A stretch of 11,286 nt of DNA from an uncultured Saprospiraceae bacterium (GTDB lineage: Bacteria > Bacteroidota > Bacteroidia > Chitinophagales > Saprospiraceae): NCBI GenBank assembly GCA_937127195.1, contig CAKZLT010000092.1:1-11286 (forward strand). The letters run 5' to 3'. Below are positions 1 through 7,794 of the stretch, in pieces. A program made the translations under genes and the position numbers. The notes under the pieces were generated by a model, which saw only the letters and a program-made list of their open reading frames with translations, did no database searches and had not been told where the DNA came from. Numbering within the stretch: position 1 is the stretch's first letter; every line of letters begins with the position of its first letter.

Positions 1-1545
1 AAGAAAGATGATACAAGTGTATTTTCCGATTTTCCAGAGAATAAAATTCCATTTTATGTTAAAAATTTAACTGGAAGAGAACAACATATAAATTTTTTAA
101 AACTACCCAACATAGTGCCTTGTTTCATTTTAGTAGGTGATAATTGGAATGACTATAATCATGTAACATCATTTACTCTTTATTTTTATAATAAAAATAA
201 AGAGGCTACCAAGATTGGTTACCTAAAAATCACTGATGGTATTAACAAGGACATTAGAGGAGTTATACCTCATCAATTCAAAATACTAGATGATAGTTTT
301 TGTTCATTAGGACAAACTTATGAGTATTATGAAGAACTAAAAAAAGTTACAGGAGTATTATTTGAAAGTGTATTACATGCTTTAAAAGATGCTGCTTTCT
401 TTTCTCTAATCCATGAAAAATTTGAAACCAACTATGCTTTTATTAAATCTTTAATACGAGAAGATGAAGCTGAAAGATTACTTAGGGAGGCAAAGTATAA
501 AATAAATGGTTACGATATGAATGACCTTTATAGTTTTAAGTATCTGTTTTCTCCTAAATATACTAACAATGAAGCTAATAATCTTATTAATTTAGATTTT
601 GAATTCGATAATTCTGAGGATTCATTAAACCGAATTTACGCTGTTATCGGTAAGAATGGTACAGGAAAAACACAATTTATTACAAATCTTCCTCAAGATA
701 TATCAAAAAACAATAATGAATTATTTAAGCCTAAAACACCTTTATTTAGTAAAGTTATAGCAGTATCTTATAGCACATTTGATAATTTTAAAATCCCTAA
801 AAAAACATCTTCTTTTAATTATGTCTATTGCGGTCTTTTTAAAAAAAATGGAAAAATATTAACTACCGAAGAACAAGAAATGCGTTTTCATAAAACATGG
901 AAAAATATAGAATACCTTGAACGAATAATTCAATGGAGAAGTGTATTATTAAATTTTATTAGCCTTGATATAATAAAACTATTAATTATAAAAGATACTG
1001 AAAAAGGGCTTTTTGAAAATAATAGAATGACTGTAAGTGTAAAAGGATTTAATAAAATAAAAAATCAACTTAGTTCAGGGCAAGCAATTATGTTATATGT
1101 TCTTACTGAGATTGTATCAAATATTAGATATGATAGTTTATTACTTTTTGATGAACCAGAAACTCATCTTCATCCAAACGCAATTTCCCAATTAATCAAT
1201 ACTATCTATGAATTAGTTACAGAATTTCAATCATTTTGTATATTAACTACTCATTCTCCTATTGTAATACAGCAATTATTTTCTAAAAACGTTTATGTTA
1301 TTGAAAAACATGAAAATATTCCATCGATTAGAAAAATAGGAATAGAGTCATTCGGTGAAAATCTAACGACTTTAACAGAAGAGGTTTTCGGAAATAAAGA
1401 AACTGAACATCAATATAAAAAGATACTTGATAGACTTGTAACTCAAGGAATGTCTTACAGTGAAATTATTGAAACACTCACATCAGACGAAATTCCATTA
1501 AGTTTGAATGCACGTCTTTATTTAAAAAGCATAGTAAAAGGATGA
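1..1545 (+). CDS. ABC/SMC-type AAA ATPase of a Septu-like defence pair (5' end cut by window)
   Basis: The reading frame is open from base 1, so the true start lies upstream; the internal GTG at 115 is not a convincing start. In this 514-residue partial product the nucleotide-binding domain is complete. It has a Walker A GKNGTGKT at about residues 217-224, an ABC signature LSSGQ at about 357-361, a Walker B LLLFDEPETHLHP at about 380-392 with the catalytic Glu, and an H-loop TTHSP with His near 418. There is no long coiled coil between Walker A and the signature, which argues against a true SMC/Rad50 protein and fits PtuA/OLD-like ATPases. About 200 residues precede Walker A and form a separate N-terminal region I do not recognise. 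The stop overlaps the start of an HNH nuclease gene, so the two are probably translationally coupled. By family knowledge such ATPases sense or are triggered by phage and license the nuclease; that role is inferred here. Alternative: the ATPase of another ATPase-HNH defence type. Confidence 0.85.
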   Translation, partial: KKDDTSVFSDFPENKIPFYVKNLTGREQHINFLKLPNIVPCFILVGDNWNDYNHVTSFTLYFYNKNKEATKIGYLKITDGINKDIRGVIPHQFKILDDSFCSLGQTYEYYEELKKVTGVLFESVLHALKDAAFFSLIHEKFETNYAFIKSLIREDEAERLLREAKYKINGYDMNDLYSFKYLFSPKYTNNEANNLINLDFEFDNSEDSLNRIYAVIGKNGTGKTQFITNLPQDISKNNNELFKPKTPLFSKVIAVSYSTFDNFKIPKKTSSFNYVYCGLFKKNGKILTTEEQEMRFHKTWKNIEYLERIIQWRSVLLNFISLDIIKLLIIKDTEKGLFENNRMTVSVKGFNKIKNQLSSGQAIMLYVLTEIVSNIRYDSLLLFDEPETHLHPNAISQLINTIYELVTEFQSFCILTTHSPIVIQQLFSKNVYVIEKHENIPSIRKIGIESFGENLTTLTEEVFGNKETEHQYKKILDRLVTQGMSYSEIIETLTSDEIPLSLNARLYLKSIVKG

Positions 1546-2393
1546 AAAATATAAAGCCTTATGATGGTGATAGCTATGACTTTTTTGAAAACGTAGTTAA
1601 ATCAAAACGAAATTCTAAAAAAAATCCTAAAATTAAAGAAAGATTAGAAATTCTTAAACCATCTTTAAAAATTCCGTTTAGCTCTTATGACAATAATTGT
1701 CAAACTAAAACATTAGAATTATTAAGTCCTGCAACACTTTCAGAACAAGAACAAAAAGATTTGTTAGAGTTATATTCTTATAAAGGGAAAGCTTTTCAAG
1801 AGTTAAAAATTAAACTCACAACTAATAAAAATAACAGGAAACGTTATAAATGTCAAAACTGCACATTAAGTGAAGTTAATTCATTTGACCATTTTATTCC
1901 TAAAGGTGAATTTCCTGAATTTGCAGTACATCCTAAGAATTTAGTACCAAGTTGTACGAAATGCAATTCTAAAAAAAGTACTATGTGGAGAGAAAGTGGT
2001 AAATCTGTATTTTTAAATTTATATGTAAATGAATTACCTAAAGAGCAATTTCTATTTGTAGATATCACTGTTAATCGTATATATGATATTGATTTAAATT
2101 ATTATTTAGAAAATAAAAATGGCATTGAAGATGATTTATTTCAATTATTAGAACATCACTATAATAAACTAAACCTATTTCAACGATTTAAAGAGAATAG
2201 TGACGATATAATAACAGAAATAGAAAATAGTATTAATTCTTATTTAAAAACAAAATTATCCTTAAAGGAAATTATTGATGTTATTGTAGAAAAAAACAAA
2301 GAAGATAAAATTCAATTTGGAATGAATTACTGGAAATCTATTTTAGAATTTGCATTAATTCACAATAAAGATTTTCTTGCTAGATTTATATAA
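1542..2393 (+). CDS. HNH endonuclease, probable PtuB-like effector
   Basis: This 283-residue protein has a treble-clef HNH core: C104-x2-C107, then D116-H117 in a DHFIPK context, N133 in NLVPSC, and C138-x2-C141-N142 followed by lysines. The four cysteines should bind a structural zinc, while His117 and the Asn are the expected metal and catalytic residues for DNA cleavage. The flanking regions are helical, charged and unrecognised. The ATG lies inside the ATPase stop (ATGA), giving a 4-base overlap and no independent ribosome site, typical of two subunits made in a fixed ratio. An ATPase next to an HNH nuclease is the Septu arrangement; the same pair is also found as retron effectors, but no reverse transcriptase lies downstream and the upstream side is outside the window. 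HNH assignment is firm; the anti-phage role is inferred. Base use is as AT-rich as the ATPase gene. Confidence 0.85.
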   Translation: MKNIKPYDGDSYDFFENVVKSKRNSKKNPKIKERLEILKPSLKIPFSSYDNNCQTKTLELLSPATLSEQEQKDLLELYSYKGKAFQELKIKLTTNKNNRKRYKCQNCTLSEVNSFDHFIPKGEFPEFAVHPKNLVPSCTKCNSKKSTMWRESGKSVFLNLYVNELPKEQFLFVDITVNRIYDIDLNYYLENKNGIEDDLFQLLEHHYNKLNLFQRFKENSDDIITEIENSINSYLKTKLSLKEIIDVIVEKNKEDKIQFGMNYWKSILEFALIHNKDFLARFI

Positions 2394-2407
2394 ATCACCA
2401 AAGCGTT

Positions 2408-2509
2408 AGTTGAAGTCTTCGACTTCAACTCTATATTTGCAAGTCTCTGACTTGCGCTTACATTCAAGTCGGAGACTTGAAAATATGGGATTGCAGTCAG
2501 AGACTGCAA
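2408..2509. repeat. Four REP-like hairpins in two opposite orientations (BIME-like cluster)
   Basis: Four perfect inverted repeats follow one another. They are at 2408-2430 (10-bp stem, loop TTC), 2439-2455 (7-bp stem, loop TCT), 2463-2481 (8-bp stem, loop GGA) and 2491-2509 (8-bp stem, loop AGA). Every stem closes with GTC before and GAC after its three-base loop. The first two loops are pyrimidine-rich and the last two purine-rich, so the second pair reads as the reverse complement of the first. This head-to-head layout is that of REP/BIME elements mobilised by RAYT transposases, and the RAYT start follows 24 bases later. Translated, this stretch lengthens the transposase frame spuriously. 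It could also act as a transcription barrier after the nuclease gene. Confidence 0.85.
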
Positions 2510-2532
2510 CCAACACCCAAAAAAATCACATT

Positions 2533-3090
2533 ATGAGTAGATATCGAGTGCGCAATCAAAATCATTTATATTTTATTACTTTTCGAACGGTGGGTTGGAT
2601 TGATGTCTTTTCTCGGCAACGATATCGAGATATTTTGTTAGAAAGTTTTAAGTATTGTCAAGCTGAAAAAGGTCTAGTGATTTATGCTTATGTGATTATG
2701 ACCAATCATGTTCATATGGTTGTGAGTGCGGATGAAGGTTTTCAATTGTCTAATATTCTTCGAGATATGAAGAAATTCACAGCTCGAAAAATATTACATT
2801 CAATAGAAAATGAAGCTGGGGAGAGTCGAAAAGACTGGCTACTTCACATGTTTAAATATTACGGAAAGTATAATGCGAGCATCGAAACTTATCAATTTTG
2901 GGAACATGATAATTATGCCATCGAAGTTTGGAGTGATAAAGTGATTGGTACAAAAATTAATTACATCCATGACAATCCTGTCCGCGCTGGCATTGTGCGA
3001 AATCAGGAAGATTATATTTATAGTAGTGCGAGTAATTATATTTTAAACGAAGGCATTTTAGATATTATCCAGATTGAGCTATTCAACTAA
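2533..3090 (+). CDS. REP-associated tyrosine transposase (RAYT, Y1/IS200-like)
   Basis: This 185-residue protein belongs to the single-domain Y1 HUH transposases. The metal-binding motif is TNHVHMVV with His59 and His61. Other family marks are the N-terminal YFITFRTVGWIDVF stretch, the FWEHDNY segment and the C-terminal YIHDNPVRAGIV...YSSASNY block. RAYTs cut and join single-stranded DNA at REP hairpins and usually sit beside them as single copies, as here. I chose the ATG at 2533 (MSRYRVRN) because the family begins so; the frame can be extended back to a TTG at 2410 or an ATG at 2485, but only through the hairpin cluster, giving repeat-encoded residues. The helix that usually carries the nucleophilic Tyr reads KKFTARK, with Phe83 where Tyr might be expected, so the nucleophile is uncertain. 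Full length and intact frame; probably domesticated rather than an active insertion sequence. Confidence 0.9.
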   Translation: MSRYRVRNQNHLYFITFRTVGWIDVFSRQRYRDILLESFKYCQAEKGLVIYAYVIMTNHVHMVVSADEGFQLSNILRDMKKFTARKILHSIENEAGESRKDWLLHMFKYYGKYNASIETYQFWEHDNYAIEVWSDKVIGTKINYIHDNPVRAGIVRNQEDYIYSSASNYILNEGILDIIQIELFN

Positions 3091-3258
3091 TTCCATTCTT
3101 ACGCTTCTTTTTAATACAACCATATAACCGCAATCATTCATTACACAAAAAAACCTTTTACTTTTCTTTCCTTCAAAAACAGTTATTATGTTCTTTTTTA
3201 ATATATTTATTGCTTTGCAAGATTTATAAAAGTTATTACAACATAACAGAAGAACAAC

Positions 3259-4257
3259 GTGCTACAACTAATAAGAACGAATCAGCCAATTGCCATTATC
3301 TTTATCATCATCTATGCTACTATATTGCGTAGTTATCAATTTATGTATCCTAGCAAATGGGCAGGAAGCGATACAAATTGGCTCGGCGATGCTATATATA
3401 ATAGTATTGGTTCGACTTTTTGGATGAATATAATTGCCTTATTATTAGTTATAATTCAAGCAATTATAATCAATTCATTGGTCAATCGTTATCGAATAGC
3501 ACGCGAATTAACCTATTTTCCTGCTTTGATGTATGTTTTTGTAGCAAGTATGATTCCTGAGTTTTTATATTTATCTCCTGTTTTGATGGCGAATACTTTT
3601 ATAATTATCTCTTTTTCAGAATTATTCAAATGGTACAAAAGCCGTCAAGCCGCAGCCAATATTTTTAATTTTAGCTTTTGGTTAGCAGTGGGTAGTTTCT
3701 TTTATTTTTCGATTGAAATCTATTATCTATTAGGTATCATTGGCTTATTTACATTTAGGTCAATGAAAGTAAATGAATTTTTAATTCTGACAATTGGGCT
3801 TTTAGTTCCTTATTTTTTGGTTGGTGTTTATCACTTTTGGATTGGTCAACTGGATTATTATCTCAACCATTACTTATTCGGAAATATCTCGTTTTTTGAT
3901 TGGTCAAGATTAAATGCTACACCTTATTTATACTACAAAATAGGTTTATTTGCTGCTGCTGCAATCTGGATTTTTAGCCAATCACAGCGATATTTCTTCA
4001 AAACTAACATCCAAATTCAAAAAAATATTACTGCCTTATTTTGGAGTATTTTGATTGGTTCTTTGGCTTTCACTTATCAAAATGACGCAAGTATTGAGAC
4101 TTTTTTACTAACTAGTGTTCCGCTTTCTATCTTCTTAGCGTTGAATTTATTATTAATAAAAAAAACATGGATATTAGAAACAATACACTTGATTATGCTC
4201 ATTTTAGTCATCGGCTTTCAATACAAGGATGCTGTTTTGAGTTGGTTTTTTCTTTAA
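3259..4257 (+). CDS. Polytopic inner-membrane protein, DUF6427-like
   Basis: This 332-residue protein is strongly hydrophobic, with roughly eight to nine membrane segments, for example about residues 9-23, 53-73, 86-105, 136-164, 172-192, 225-240, 256-273, 281-300 and 306-321. There is no signal peptide and no obvious catalytic motif. The N-terminal RTNQPIAIIF start, the LMANTFIII loop followed by NFSFWLAVGSFFYF, and the overall length resemble the Bacteroidota DUF6427 family, whose function is unknown. The only possible start is the GTG at 3259: an in-frame TAA lies at 3244-3246 and the next Met is residue 29, after the first helix. A TTGCTTTG at 3210-3217 is a one-mismatch match to the Bacteroidota -7 box but has no clear -33 partner. 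It appears to be transcribed alone, with 168 bases before and 394 after. Family call is from recall of sequence style, hence moderate. Confidence 0.75.
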   Translation: MLQLIRTNQPIAIIFIIIYATILRSYQFMYPSKWAGSDTNWLGDAIYNSIGSTFWMNIIALLLVIIQAIIINSLVNRYRIARELTYFPALMYVFVASMIPEFLYLSPVLMANTFIIISFSELFKWYKSRQAAANIFNFSFWLAVGSFFYFSIEIYYLLGIIGLFTFRSMKVNEFLILTIGLLVPYFLVGVYHFWIGQLDYYLNHYLFGNISFFDWSRLNATPYLYYKIGLFAAAAIWIFSQSQRYFFKTNIQIQKNITALFWSILIGSLAFTYQNDASIETFLLTSVPLSIFLALNLLLIKKTWILETIHLIMLILVIGFQYKDAVLSWFFL

Positions 4258-4394
4258 AAAGAATATAGTTCTATTGTAATTTTTCAAAATCACCTGTTTT
4301 TTTTAGAAAAATAAAAACACTAACCTCTTCATATTATAAATATAACATATTAATTCTTTTTAATACTGTCAATACTTCTCCTAAAAATTGTCTC

Positions 4395-4453
4395 TTAACG
4401 GTTAAAAAGTGTTAATGCTGCCTTAAAGAGAACTGAATTAACATTTTATTAAC
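4395..4453. promoter_or_regulatory. Cluster of five TTAAC/GTTAA motifs, possible operator
   Basis: TTAAC occurs at 4395-4399, 4438-4442 and 4449-4453, and its complement GTTAA at 4401-4405 and 4411-4415. The first two form the palindrome TTAACGGTTAA. All lie within 59 bases that end 23 bases before a TATATTTG box, a plausible position for regulator or alternative sigma-factor binding ahead of dsbD. AT-rich sequence makes single copies likely by chance, but five in this space with a palindrome is less so. The binding protein is unknown. Confidence 0.35.
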
Positions 4454-4475
4454 TAAGCTACCTTTTTTGAAATAC

Positions 4476-4483
4476 TATATTTG
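4476..4483 (+). promoter_or_regulatory. dsbD: Candidate Bacteroidota -7 box for dsbD
   Basis: TATATTTG matches the Bacteroidota housekeeping -7 consensus TAnnTTTG exactly. No TTTG is present at the proper distance upstream for the -33 element; the nearest T-rich stretch is at about 4444-4450. Transcription would begin near 4490 and leave a leader of about 160 bases before the dsbD ATG. Confidence 0.4.
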
Positions 4484-4651
4484 CTCAAAATCAAAAAACA
4501 ACTTATTATTGTTTAGTAATAAGCTAATTTTTTAGATATTTGAGGGAATTTATTTCTTTTTTATCAAAATAGACAAATCTACTCAAACAAATTTCATCAT
4601 TCATCCAATGTTATTTGTACCAATAACACAAAGGAGAAAACTCTATACATC

Positions 4652-7255
4652 ATGCGTCTTTTTAAAATCGCTGCGATTTTTCTAATTTTTGCCTTTTCCT
4701 TAAACTCGGCAATAGCACAGCAATTCAATCCTGTTGAGCGAAAAGCTCCCTATGCTAAACACGTCAGTGGAAATGAATATGATTTACATTTTGTTTTAAA
4801 AATTGATGATGGCTGGTATGTTTACTCTCAATTCATAGATGAAGGAGGACCAGTTCCTACTACTTTTGAATTTGAAGAAACGGCAGGTGTTCAACGTATT
4901 GGGAAAGTAAAAGAAGTTGGTAAGAAAAAAGCGGGTTTTGATAAAGTCTTTGAAATGGACTTAATCAAATATGCAAAAAAAGTAATTTTCAAACAACGAA
5001 TTAAAGTCACTGATGCTTCAAAGCCTTATACAATCAAGGGAGGTTATGAATTTATGACTTGTAATGATGAAAGATGTTTGAGTCCTAAGTACTTTGAGTT
5101 TTCAGTAAAGACGAAGCCTGTTAAATCAACTTCTGCGCCTGTAGTCGCTGATAATAACAAACCAAAAGTTACAACACCAAAAGAAACAACTGCCAATAGT
5201 GGAAATAAAGGTACAATAAGTAGTTCTAAAGGCTTACCTGTCAAATGGAAAATCAATGGCGAACGTTTGAGTAAAACAATGTACGAACTAACATTTACGG
5301 CTGATGTCAAGAATGGATGGGAATTATATTCTACTTATACAGGTGGTTCAAAAGGGCCTATGCCTTTAACTGTTGAATACGAAAATGGTACAGAACGTAT
5401 TCAAGCTAAGAAAATAAAAGTTGATGGAGATGATAAAGTAAGAAATTTAGATAAGCATTTCACTTTGACATTAACTCGTTATAAGAATACGGTTACTTTC
5501 AAACAAAAAATTGACCTAAAAAAAGGTTCAAGAAATATTAGTGGTGATTTATATTATGTTGCTTCCAACAATACTGGTGCATTACCTCCACAACGTGTTG
5601 ACTTTAAATTAAAATTACCTAGCAAAATAACTGGTGACCAAAATAAACCTGCTCCAGTTCTGGCATCAGAAGAAGGTGACGAAACAGAAGAAGGTGATGA
5701 TGATGAAGAAGAAACAACAGCAACTCCTACAATTGCTTTGACTGGAAAGAATGTATCAAGTAGTGAAAATGCTTCTTTTGACCAAGAGTTTGGGAAGGAT
5801 GATTGCAGTGGCGGCTCAGTTGCTGATGTAAAAGAAACTAATAATCTTTGGATATTTCTACTTGGTTTTGGTGGTGGATTATTAGCGTTATTAACGCCTT
5901 GTATCTATCCGATGATACCAATTACAGTTGGCTTTTTTACAAAAAGAAGTAAAACACGCGCTCAAGGAATTGGTAATGCCTTGGCTTATGGATTATCAAT
6001 TATTGCTATTTATGTCTCATTAGGACTAGCGGTAACTGGTATTTTTGGGCCAGAAGCACTAAATAAAATGTCTGTTCACTGGGCTTTTAATTCATTGTTT
6101 TTTGCTGTATTTGTTGCATTTGCTTTTTCATTCTTTGGATTTTTTGAATTGACTTTACCTAGTTCTTGGTCAACTTGGTCAGACAAAGCTGCAGATAAGC
6201 AAGGCGGTTTATTGGGTATTTTCTTTATGGCATTTACATTGTCGTTGGTTTCATTCTCTTGTACTGGACCAATTATCGGTTCATTGTTAGTAGAAACCGC
6301 TTCTAGTTCGACCGAAAGTATCTTTTTTGGTATTATAAAAGTAAAACCGCTTTTAGGTATGCTAGGTTTTTCTACTGCATTAGCATTACCTTTTGCATTG
6401 TTTGCATTGTTTCCAACTTTGTTAAATTCTATGCCAAAATCTGGTGGTTGGATGAATGCTGTAAAAGTAACCTTAGGTTTCTTAGAGTTAGCTTTAGCTT
6501 TGAAATTCTTATCAACAATAGATTTGGTCAATCACTTAAACATCCTACATATTGAAACCTTCTTGGCTTTATGGATATTAATTTTTGGTGGCTTAGCGGC
6601 ATATATGTTTGGTCTTTTGAAGTTACCACTAGATTATGTAAAACCTAAACCCAACACAGGAAGAGCTATCGTTGGTCTTACTTCTTTGGCATTTGTAGCT
6701 TATTTGGCTTACGGGCTATATTCTTATCAGCCTTTGACTTTATTAAGTGGTCTTGCGCCTCCTGTTAGTCACAACCTTTTCCGCTCAGAAGCAGATATGG
6801 AATACCCTGACTGCCCTCAAGGCATTCGTTGTTTCAAGGATTACGACGAAGGAATTGCCTATGCAAAAGATAGAAACTTGCCTGTTATGATTGACTTTAC
6901 AGGTCATGGCTGCGTAAATTGTCGTAAAATGGAAGAAGAAGTATGGGGATTAGAAAACATTAAACCTATATTAGAAAACGAATATGTTTTGATTTCGTTA
7001 TATGTTGATGATAGCAAGCGTTTACCTAAAGAAAAACAATACAAAGCAAAAGATGGTTCTTTGGTCAGAAGTGTCGGTAGTAAATGGGCGCAGTTCCAAA
7101 TCGAACACTTTGGAAGTAATACTCAACCTTTGTATGTTTTAACTACTGCAAACGGTAAAGTATTAAATGCACCTGTTGGATATACTCCTGATGATAAGTC
7201 TTATGAAGACTTTTTACAGTGCGGTTTAGATAGATTTGAATCGTTAGGCGAATAA
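4652..7255 (+). CDS. dsbD: Thiol:disulfide interchange protein DsbD (fused, membrane)
   Basis: This 867-residue protein carries reducing power from cytoplasmic thioredoxin across the inner membrane to periplasmic thiol proteins, for disulfide repair and cytochrome c maturation. A signal peptide (about 1-22, ending SAIAQ) leads into an N-terminal DsbD-alpha domain (about 25-153) with C137-NDER-C142. A second domain of the same fold (about 195-322) has no cysteine. Next come an acidic linker (about 340-355) and the transmembrane domain (about 398-691, some eight helices) with the redox cysteines C417 in TPCIYP and C537 in SCTGP. The periplasmic thioredoxin domain (about 725-860) has C754-VN-C757 in DFTGHGCVNCRKM. 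All three expected redox pairs are present, so it should be active. An AGGAGA lies 14 bases before the ATG, rather far for a ribosome site. A strong terminator follows, so it is probably a single-gene transcript. Confidence 0.93.
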   Translation: MRLFKIAAIFLIFAFSLNSAIAQQFNPVERKAPYAKHVSGNEYDLHFVLKIDDGWYVYSQFIDEGGPVPTTFEFEETAGVQRIGKVKEVGKKKAGFDKVFEMDLIKYAKKVIFKQRIKVTDASKPYTIKGGYEFMTCNDERCLSPKYFEFSVKTKPVKSTSAPVVADNNKPKVTTPKETTANSGNKGTISSSKGLPVKWKINGERLSKTMYELTFTADVKNGWELYSTYTGGSKGPMPLTVEYENGTERIQAKKIKVDGDDKVRNLDKHFTLTLTRYKNTVTFKQKIDLKKGSRNISGDLYYVASNNTGALPPQRVDFKLKLPSKITGDQNKPAPVLASEEGDETEEGDDDEEETTATPTIALTGKNVSSSENASFDQEFGKDDCSGGSVADVKETNNLWIFLLGFGGGLLALLTPCIYPMIPITVGFFTKRSKTRAQGIGNALAYGLSIIAIYVSLGLAVTGIFGPEALNKMSVHWAFNSLFFAVFVAFAFSFFGFFELTLPSSWSTWSDKAADKQGGLLGIFFMAFTLSLVSFSCTGPIIGSLLVETASSSTESIFFGIIKVKPLLGMLGFSTALALPFALFALFPTLLNSMPKSGGWMNAVKVTLGFLELALALKFLSTIDLVNHLNILHIETFLALWILIFGGLAAYMFGLLKLPLDYVKPKPNTGRAIVGLTSLAFVAYLAYGLYSYQPLTLLSGLAPPVSHNLFRSEADMEYPDCPQGIRCFKDYDEGIAYAKDRNLPVMIDFTGHGCVNCRKMEEEVWGLENIKPILENEYVLISLYVDDSKRLPKEKQYKAKDGSLVRSVGSKWAQFQIEHFGSNTQPLYVLTTANGKVLNAPVGYTPDDKSYEDFLQCGLDRFESLGE

Positions 7256-7282
7256 TAAAGAGGCTTTATTTTATAAAAATAG

Positions 7283-7318
7283 AAAACCGTTAGATTTAAA
7301 AGTCTAACGGTTTTTTTA
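7283..7318 (+). terminator. Intrinsic terminator after dsbD
   Basis: A 12-bp perfect stem (AAAACCGTTAGA at 7283-7294 with its complement at 7303-7314) has an 8-base loop. Its 3' arm runs into a T-tract at 7311-7317. It starts 27 bases after the dsbD stop. Confidence 0.9.
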
Positions 7319-7433
7319 TTGTAAAAAATTAATTGGTCGTTTTTTACAAAGATTTAGGCGATGATTATTGAAAACCTTTAGGCTTTCATCCATATTAGCT
7401 TCATTATTCACTATAAATAAAAACAATTCAATA

Positions 7434-7793
7434 ATGGAACAGCTTTTTTTAGAACCTTTATTTTTAGCTCAATTAAACGGTATTGGTAATTTAATTATCG
7501 TTGCTTTAGCCGTTTTGGCAGGTTCTTACTTTTTAGATGGTATTTGGGTCAAAGGCTTTACAAGTGCCTTAATCGTTGCCATTGTCATTTCTGTTACTAA
7601 TTACTTTCTTGGCGGAATGCTCAAAAGTATAGTTTGGCCTATCAAATGGTTACCTTTCGGATTTGCTTATATGCTGGTTGATGCTGTTTTAATTTATATT
7701 GCTCATTATATATTAGGCGGATTTAAAGTAAAAGACTTTTGGTCGGCACTTTCATTAGCTGGTATTATTGCATTGATTCAATGGTTCTTGTAA
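7434..7793 (+). CDS. Small four-helix membrane protein, YvlD / phage-holin-4 family
   Basis: This 119-residue protein has four predicted membrane helices at about 19-35, 41-60, 72-92 and 102-118. Two halves repeat the pattern 'GI/GF-x-VK-GF/DF-x-SAL': LDGIWVKGFTSAL at about 34-46 and LGGFKVKDFWSAL at about 94-106. This repeat and the length are typical of the YvlD family (Pfam phage holin 4, superfamily 2), widespread chromosomal proteins not tied to phage lysis; in Bacillus YvlD is linked to envelope stress. I start at the ATG at 7434; the frame extends to a TTG at 7368, but that adds 22 polar residues unlike the family. It follows the dsbD terminator, so it needs its own promoter; none was clearly seen. 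No phage genes are nearby, so a lysis role is unlikely. Exact function unknown. Confidence 0.8.
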   Translation: MEQLFLEPLFLAQLNGIGNLIIVALAVLAGSYFLDGIWVKGFTSALIVAIVISVTNYFLGGMLKSIVWPIKWLPFGFAYMLVDAVLIYIAHYILGGFKVKDFWSALSLAGIIALIQWFL

Positions 7794-7794
7794 A

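Larger units (their letters stand above)
2408..3090 (+). mobile_element. REPtron: RAYT gene with its hairpin cluster
   Basis: The transposase gene and the four hairpins together look like one unit. The hairpins lie only on the 5' side; no matching hairpin was seen between 3091 and 3258. No target-site duplication or terminal inverted repeat typical of a classical insertion sequence was found, which fits a RAYT system. Confidence 0.6.
4258..4651. other. Intergenic region between the DUF6427-like gene and dsbD
   Basis: This stretch of about 390 bases is very AT-rich with no ORF I would accept. Its right half holds a cluster of TTAAC/GTTAA motifs and a Bacteroidota-type -7 box, both listed separately. 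No strong terminator follows the upstream gene; only a 4-bp ATAG/CTAT hairpin at about 4264-4273 is visible, which is too weak to call. Confidence 0.6.

Noticed and set aside
115..1545. GTG at 115 as the start of the ATPase gene
   Set aside because: The frame is open all the way to base 1 with protein-like residues before the GTG, so the gene is better read as cut by the window edge.
2410..2532. N-terminal extension of the RAYT frame from TTG 2410
   Set aside because: The extra 41 residues are encoded by the hairpin repeats and the family starts at MSRYR (2533).
6076..6531. 151-residue minus-strand ORF inside dsbD
   Set aside because: It is antisense to the conserved DsbD membrane domain, low in complexity and without family features; a shadow frame.
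7368..7433. TTG start 22 codons upstream for the YvlD-like protein
   Set aside because: Family members start close to the first helix; the ATG at 7434 gives the normal length.
7434..7793. Prophage holin
   Set aside because: The Pfam name contains 'phage holin', but no endolysin or other phage genes are nearby and the repeat motif is that of chromosomal YvlD proteins.
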